In this document: piece by piece, positions 63,134 through 64,000 of the stretch
Position numbering within the stretch: position 1 is the stretch's first letter
Layout of the letters: the number at the start of each line of letters is the position of its first letter
NCBI RefSeq assembly: GCF_004310665.1
Contig: NZ_SIXF01000018.1
Span: forward strand, 1-64,000
Source: Pedobacter kyonggii
Lineage (GTDB): Bacteria > Bacteroidota > Bacteroidia > Sphingobacteriales > Sphingobacteriaceae
DNA: 64,000 bases
Reading direction: 5' to 3'
Position numbers and translations under genes: made by a program
Notes under the pieces: model-generated
What the model was told of the DNA's origin: nothing
Database searches by the model: none
Seen by the model: the letters and a program-made list of their open reading frames with translations, nothing else

Positions 63134-63150
63134 TAAGCAATTACTTACGC
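63105..63150. promoter_or_regulatory. ArsR-type operator (inverted repeat around -7)
   Basis: GCGTAAGCGATTACTTAC (63105-63122) and GTAAGCAATTACTTACGC (63133-63150) are inverted repeats separated by ten bases that include most of the -7 box. A repressor bound to both would block the promoter. Its placement directly before an ArsR gene makes autoregulation very likely. Confidence 0.75.
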
Positions 63151-63160
63151 AATTAATTTT

Positions 63161-63478
63161 ATGAGAAGAGATGTATTTCAAGCCATTGCTGATCCTACCC
63201 GAAGAGAAATCATTAATCTGATTGCTCATAACACCTTAAATCTAAATGCAATTGCCGAAAATTTCGATGTGAGCCGACCTGCCATTTCACAGCACATTAA
63301 AGTTTTAACAGAATGCGGGTTAGTAGAAATTACCCAACAAGGCCGTGATCGGTACTGTAATATACAATTTCAAAAACTAGCAGAAGTATCAAAATGGGTA
63401 GAACAATACCGTACTTTTTGGACAAGCAAATTAGATGCTTTAGAAACACACTTATTAAAAGACGCTAAATCAAAATAA
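63161..63478 (+). CDS. ArsR-family transcriptional repressor
   Basis: A 105-residue winged-helix regulator: RRDVFQAIADPTRREIINLIA, then LNAIAENFDVSRPAISQHIKVLTECGLVEITQQGRDRYCNI. No metal-binding Cys pair is apparent, so it is likely the nonmetal subgroup that controls SRPBCC proteins. It lies two bases before the SRPBCC gene and behind a strong operator-promoter. Confidence 0.93.
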   Translation: MRRDVFQAIADPTRREIINLIAHNTLNLNAIAENFDVSRPAISQHIKVLTECGLVEITQQGRDRYCNIQFQKLAEVSKWVEQYRTFWTSKLDALETHLLKDAKSK

Positions 63479-63480
63479 AG

Positions 63481-63915
63481 ATGGAAAACGAACCAATTAT
63501 TGTAGAAAGGGTGTATAACGCCCCTATCGAAAAAGTTTGGAAAGCTTTAACCGATAACAATGAAATTAAACAATGGTATTTTCAATTGGAAAACTTTAAA
63601 CCTGAAGTAGGCTTTAAGTTTGAATTTTCTGGTGGACCAGACGATGGGCCTCAATATTTACATCTCTGCGAAATAACAGAAATTGTTGAGGGCAAGAAAC
63701 TCGCCTACACTTGGCGATATGACGGTTATCCGGGCAATTCGGTGGTAAGTTGGGAGTTATTTGAGCAAGGTGATCAAACAAGGTTGAAATTAACACATAG
63801 TGGTATAGAAAGCTTTGCTGAGAACGGCTCTGACTTTGCCAAAACAAGTTTCAATGGTGGCTGGACTTATTTCGTTAATGATGCGCTTAAAAATTATCTG
63901 GAACCAGGAGCGTAA
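63481..63915 (+). CDS. SRPBCC/AHSA1-domain protein
   Basis: A 144-residue SRPBCC (START/AHSA1-type) protein with hydrophobic ligand cavity: PIIVERVYNAPIEKVWKALTDNNEIKQWYF, then EGKKLAYTWRYDGYPGNSVVSWELFEQGDQTRLKLTHSG and the final GGWTYFVNDALKNYL. Often paired with an ArsR gene as here, of unknown ligand. Stop just before the final repeats of the window. Confidence 0.92.
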   Translation: MENEPIIVERVYNAPIEKVWKALTDNNEIKQWYFQLENFKPEVGFKFEFSGGPDDGPQYLHLCEITEIVEGKKLAYTWRYDGYPGNSVVSWELFEQGDQTRLKLTHSGIESFAENGSDFAKTSFNGGWTYFVNDALKNYLEPGA

Positions 63916-63947
63916 TTTTACTCGTTCGTCATTCTGAATTTATAGTG

Positions 63948-63971
63948 AAGTCAGGTGTTACCACCTGACTT
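63948..63971. repeat. short covarying hairpin, copy 2
   Basis: Arms AAGTCAGGTG / CACCTGACTT around loop TTAC. Shares the TTAC loop with the hairpin at 301-322, with a compensatory base change in the stem (A-T to G-C). Confidence 0.75.
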
Positions 63972-64000
63972 AGGATATATCTAAAGATTTGATGAAGTGT

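Noticed and set aside
1-64000. tRNA, rRNA, CRISPR arrays or intact insertion sequences
   Set aside because: No cloverleaf with a GTTCGA-type T arm was noticed in spacers, no regular spaced direct repeat array, and no complete transposase.

Overview
The window is chromosomal DNA of a Bacteroidota bacterium, most likely a Sphingobacteriaceae member close to Pedobacter. This rests on protein families (GLPGLI-like, DUF3857/transglutaminase, YkuD_2-type L,D-transpeptidase, PD40-amidohydrolase, UMF1-type MFS), on -7 boxes of the form TAnnTTTG with TTTG about 19-21 bases upstream, on the scarcity of Shine-Dalgarno sequences, and on AT-rich spacers full of palindromes. No rRNA, tRNA, CRISPR array, prophage or intact insertion sequence was seen. 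The left edge cuts a gene that may be the end of a transposase.

Layout. 0.4-8 kb: a catalytic/degenerate M16 peptidase pair, a DnaQ-like exonuclease overlapping a CBS-DUF294 nucleotidyltransferase-like protein, YegP, and a surface metalloprotease lipoprotein. 8-11.3 kb: the translation operon thrS-infC-rpmI-rplT, with infC on an obligatory TTG start. 11.5-18.3 kb: acyltransferase, GLPGLI-like protein, LutA-like iron-sulfur protein, MFS transporter, RecQ. 18.4-28.3 kb: PD40-amidohydrolase, S41 peptidase, a small membrane gene that looks frameshifted, a B12-binding radical SAM protein, an unknown secreted protein and a BaiN/YhiN-type flavoprotein. 28.3-37 kb: purK-purE, a small membrane protein, yqgE, pdxH, 3-hydroxyacyl-CoA dehydrogenase, ruvB, a GNAT-nitrilase fusion, a tail-anchored small protein and queG. 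37-51 kb: M1 peptidase, a second DEDDh exonuclease, two tandem DUF3857/transglutaminase proteins, an unannotated 40-residue membrane peptide, L,D-transpeptidase, topoisomerase III, a UPF1/IGHMBP2-like helicase, and a DUF3037 plus HipA-like kinase module. 51.6-64 kb: small conserved genes, KTSC-Fpg pair, a CarH-like B12 photoreceptor regulator with phytoene synthase and Idi, a LytTR two-component cluster with a receiver-only protein and an outer-membrane barrel, a DnaQ-GIY-YIG fusion, YjbR, VOC, and an ArsR-SRPBCC pair with a clear operator around its promoter.

The intergenic regions are the most unusual part. At least four families of palindromic repeats recur across the window: short hairpins with 4-base loops whose arms covary between copies, larger CGTCATNTCGA palindromes, CGTCATTGCGAG/AAGATTGCTTC elements, and a roughly 100-base element starting TTAAATAAACCTGA present three times. 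The best candidates for new biology are the HipA-like kinase/DUF3037 pair, the compact CarH-crtB-idi operon, the tandem active/inactive enzyme pairs (M16 and transglutaminase-like), the covarying palindromes, and possible leaderless mRNAs for pdxH, ruvB and queG. All functions are inferred from reading translated sequence; no database search was run.
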